Below are positions 61,984 to 64,000 of a DNA stretch of 64,000 bases, in pieces; position 1 is the first letter of the stretch; the number at the start of each line of letters is the position of its first letter. A model generated the notes under the pieces. The model made no database searches, had not been told where the DNA came from, and worked only from the letters and a program-made list of their open reading frames with translations. Origin of the DNA: Ketogulonicigenium vulgare WSH-001 (lineage in GTDB: Bacteria > Pseudomonadota > Alphaproteobacteria > Rhodobacterales > Rhodobacteraceae); assembly GCF_000223375.1 (NCBI RefSeq), contig NC_017385.1, forward strand, positions 1 to 64,000. The letters run 5' to 3'. The position numbers and the translations under genes are program-made.

Positions 61984-62536
61984 GCCCGCGACGGGAAAGC
62001 AGGGGCTGGTTGCGAACCTTGGTCCCTGCCAGCGTTACAGCGCACGCCATTTCCCGTCGCTAAGATCGGCTTTACCAATCCCGCGCGGTACCACGGCCTG
62101 TATGAAAACCTTCAGTCTAACCGCGGTCAGCGGGCATTTCGATGTGCCGGCGCTGATTGAGGATCTGGATGGTTGCGGGCGTTTGCGGATCAGATCGGGC
62201 AGCACACCGATGTCACGTCAGCTCTGCCGGTCAAGATGCGACACGCGAAGTGATGCGGGCCCTATCGACAGCAGGTTCTGGAGGCGGAGATGAGGCGGTA
62301 ATGGAGTGCGCCGAACGCCATGGATCGAAACAATAATCTGAAACCACCCGCAGCAGCAGGCGTGAACTGCCTTGGGAATGGGCGCCGACACCCCGGAAAT
62401 GGGTCTTAACGGGCGGGCGTTAAAGGCGGCGCGGAACGTCTTTTCTTTTGGCGGCGCGCGCTTTTTGAATTCTATTTGTCGACAAGATAAATAATCACCG
62501 TATAACCTTTGGGAAAGTGACCCAAAGGGAATGAGA
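61984..62536. other. Intergenic region, possibly decayed coding sequence
   Basis: 553 bases without an intact gene. One frame at about 62235-62330 reads TREVMRALSTAG, GDEAVMECAERHGS before a stop, faintly like the end of a GntR-family FCD domain, but I cannot support it as a gene. Bases 62430-62520 are more A+T-rich (including ATTTGTCGACAAGATAAAT, where TTGTCGACAA is a 10-base palindrome at about 62478-62487) and probably hold the promoter of the next gene. Confidence 0.45.
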
Positions 62537-63469
62537 ATGAGCGAGACTATTTTTACCGGCTGCATCCCCGCGCTGATGACGCCGTGCAAGCCTGACCGCA
62601 GCCCCGATTTCGATGCGCTGGTGCGCAAGGGGCAGCAGTTGATCGCGGCGGGCATGTCGGCGGTCGTCTATTGTGGCTCGATGGGCGACTGGCCGCTGCT
62701 GTCGGATGCCGAGCGGATGGAGGGTGTCGCGCGCTTGGCAGGCGCGGGCGTTCCCGTGATCGTCGGCACCGGCGCGGTGAATACGAAATCTGCGGTGGCA
62801 ATTGCCGCCCATGCCGCCAGCGTCGGGGCCAAGGGGTTGATGGTCATCCCGCGCGTGCTGTCGCGCGGGCCGATTGTCGCCGCGCAAAAGGCGCATTTTC
62901 AGGCGGTGCTGGCCGCCGCGCCCGATCTGCCCGCTGTCATCTATAACAGCCTGTACTATGGCTTTGCCACGCGCGCGGATCTGTTCTTTGCGCTGCGCGC
63001 GGAGCATCCGAACCTGATCGGGTTCAAGGAATTTGGCGGCGGTGCGGATCTGACCTATGCGGCGCAGAATATCACATCGGGCGATGCGGGCCTGACGCTG
63101 ATGGTGGGCGTGGACACGCAGGTTTGCCACGGGTTCATCAATTGCGGCGCCAAGGGCGCGATCACCGGCATCGGCAATGCGCTGCCGCGCGAAGTGCTGC
63201 ATCTGGTGGCGCTCTCGCAAGCGGCGGCGGCGGGCGATGCCGAGGCGCGCCGCAAGGCCTATGAGCTGGAACAGGCGCTGCTGGTGCTGTCCTCGTTTGA
63301 TGAGGGCCCCGATTTGGTGCTGTATTACAAATACTTGCTGGTTCTGAACGGCAATGCGGAATATGCGCTGCATTTCAACGAGAGCGACGCGCTGACGCCA
63401 TCGCAGCAGGCCTTTGTCACCACGCAATACCAGCTGTTCAAAGACTGGTATGCCAACTGGGCAGCCTAA
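62537..63469 (+). CDS. Dihydrodipicolinate synthase family protein
   Basis: 310 residues from the ATG at 62537 (AAAGGGA six bases upstream; the ATG at 62531 directly abuts it). TIM-barrel class I aldolase-like enzyme with Schiff-base Lys164 (LIGFKEFGG) and Tyr136 (AVIYNSLYYG). The usual GTTGE is replaced by CGSMGDW, so it is not lysine-biosynthetic DapA. Next to a proline racemase/4-hydroxyproline epimerase-type gene, the best guess is delta-1-pyrroline-4-hydroxy-2-carboxylate deaminase of hydroxyproline breakdown. Other pyruvate lyases remain possible. Confidence 0.82.
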   Translation: MSETIFTGCIPALMTPCKPDRSPDFDALVRKGQQLIAAGMSAVVYCGSMGDWPLLSDAERMEGVARLAGAGVPVIVGTGAVNTKSAVAIAAHAASVGAKGLMVIPRVLSRGPIVAAQKAHFQAVLAAAPDLPAVIYNSLYYGFATRADLFFALRAEHPNLIGFKEFGGGADLTYAAQNITSGDAGLTLMVGVDTQVCHGFINCGAKGAITGIGNALPREVLHLVALSQAAAAGDAEARRKAYELEQALLVLSSFDEGPDLVLYYKYLLVLNGNAEYALHFNESDALTPSQQAFVTTQYQLFKDWYANWAA

Positions 63470-63489
63470 GACGGGGCAGCGCGAAATGA

Positions 63490-63513
63490 GGGGGGGCCGC
63501 AAGGCCCCCTTTT
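63490..63513. terminator. Terminator between convergent DHDPS-family and racemase genes
   Basis: GGGGGCC (63492-63498) and GGCCCCC (63503-63509) with a GCAA loop, followed by TTTT on the + strand. Confidence 0.85.
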
Positions 63514-64000
63514 CAGATCAGCACAAAGCCATGCGCATAGGGGTCGCGGTCGTCGATGAAGATCGTGTTGAAGCCGGTCTGCCGCGCCCAGCCACCGATC
63601 GAGGGGATGATCGCCGGCTGGCCCGCAACCTCGGCCGCTGCCTCGACGCGACCCTTAAAGATCGAGCCGATGATGCTCTCGTGCCAAAACGCATCGCCGA
63701 CGCTCAGTTTTCCCTTGGCCGCAAGCTGCGCCATGCGGGCGGAGGTGCCGGTGCCGCAGGGGCTGCGGTCGATGGCTTTGTCACCATAGAACACGGCATT
63801 GCGGGCATGGGCCCCATCCACTGTGGGCGCGCCTGTCCATTGAATATGGCTGAGGCCATTGATCGCAGGGGTTTCGGGGTGGATGAATTCGTATTTCGCG
63901 TTCAGCGCGCGGCGCAGGCGCGGCGAGAGGGTCACAAGGTCACTGGCGGTATAATCGGCCATGTCGCGGAAGTTTTTCTGCGGCTCGACAATCGCATAGA
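63513..64000 (-). CDS. Proline racemase/4-hydroxyproline epimerase family, C-terminal part
   Basis: The frame stays open to the window edge (YAIVEPQKNFRDMADYTASD), so only the C-terminal ~160 residues are present; the ATG at 63962 is internal. SPCGTGTSARMAQLAAKGKL contains the second catalytic Cys of the family, and the N-terminal Cys motif lies outside. The ending GFNTIFIDDRDPYAHGFVLI is typical of 4-hydroxyproline 2-epimerases. It converts trans-4-hydroxy-L-proline to cis-4-hydroxy-D-proline, with the convergent DHDPS-family gene as possible pathway partner. Confidence 0.86.
   Translation of the reverse strand, partial: YAIVEPQKNFRDMADYTASDLVTLSPRLRRALNAKYEFIHPETPAINGLSHIQWTGAPTVDGAHARNAVFYGDKAIDRSPCGTGTSARMAQLAAKGKLSVGDAFWHESIIGSIFKGRVEAAAEVAGQPAIIPSIGGWARQTGFNTIFIDDRDPYAHGFVLI

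Noticed and set aside
62235..62330. GntR FCD-like remnant (TREVMRAL, ECAERHGS)
   Set aside because: The similarity is short and weak and needs a guess about frame; I saw no HTH part, so it is only noted in the intergenic entry.

Overview
GC-rich DNA from an alphaproteobacterium, most likely a Rhodobacteraceae extrachromosomal replicon (plasmid or chromid). The evidence is a replication and partition module near the left end: RepA/ParA and RepB/ParB genes facing a small initiator with a DnaA domain-I-like C-terminus, a replicase type described from Rhodobacterales. The sugar dehydrogenases would suit a Ketogulonicigenium-like oxidative bacterium, but the genus is an inference. There are no rRNA or tRNA genes, no CRISPR array and no intact insertion sequence.

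Layout. 1-5.0 kb: end of a phospholipase D gene, then repB-repA, a 638-base origin-like region and the replicase. Five exact copies and one near copy of the palindrome CTTCCCCGCGGGGAAG, plus a 14/16 match, are spread from 153 to 3843, mostly inside genes. 5.1-9.4 kb: a LacI-type regulator and a small subunit / FAD large subunit / cytochrome c dehydrogenase operon. 9.4-12.0 kb: a nucleotidyltransferase, two small membrane proteins and a secreted PQQ-type sugar dehydrogenase. 12.2-20.2 kb: a LysR regulator and a peptide ABC transporter with fused ATPases plus a CocE/S15 hydrolase.

20.2-41.5 kb is read entirely leftward. It holds a fused HyuA-HyuB (oxoprolinase/N-methylhydantoinase type) with a second peptide transporter, then an 11-gene set: XRE-cupin regulator, hyuA, hyuB, M24 peptidase, binding protein, racemase, dppBCDF and a GAF protein. 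41.7-51 kb: an IclR regulator, DUF1007 and a frameshifted Ni/Co transporter, an M20 amidohydrolase, a third hyuA-hyuB pair, and a divergent Ldh2-family reductase with an XRE-cupin regulator. 51.2-54.9 kb: a ferric-siderophore-type ABC transporter. 54.9-58.1 kb: a TctC-type binding protein with its two-component system but no TctA/B permease. 58.6-62.0 kb: a dead ABC ATPase remnant, then D-carbamoylase, D-hydantoinase and hydantoin racemase. 62.5-64 kb: a DHDPS-family enzyme and the C-terminus of a proline racemase/4-hydroxyproline epimerase.

Taken together this looks like a nitrogen and carbon scavenging island. Three oligopeptide-type importers feed peptidases, three HyuA/HyuB systems, two racemases and a complete hydantoin-to-amino-acid pathway, each block with its own regulator and palindromic sites. 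The most unusual structure is the set of partition-site palindromes buried in the coding sequence of the partition genes in all three reading frames.
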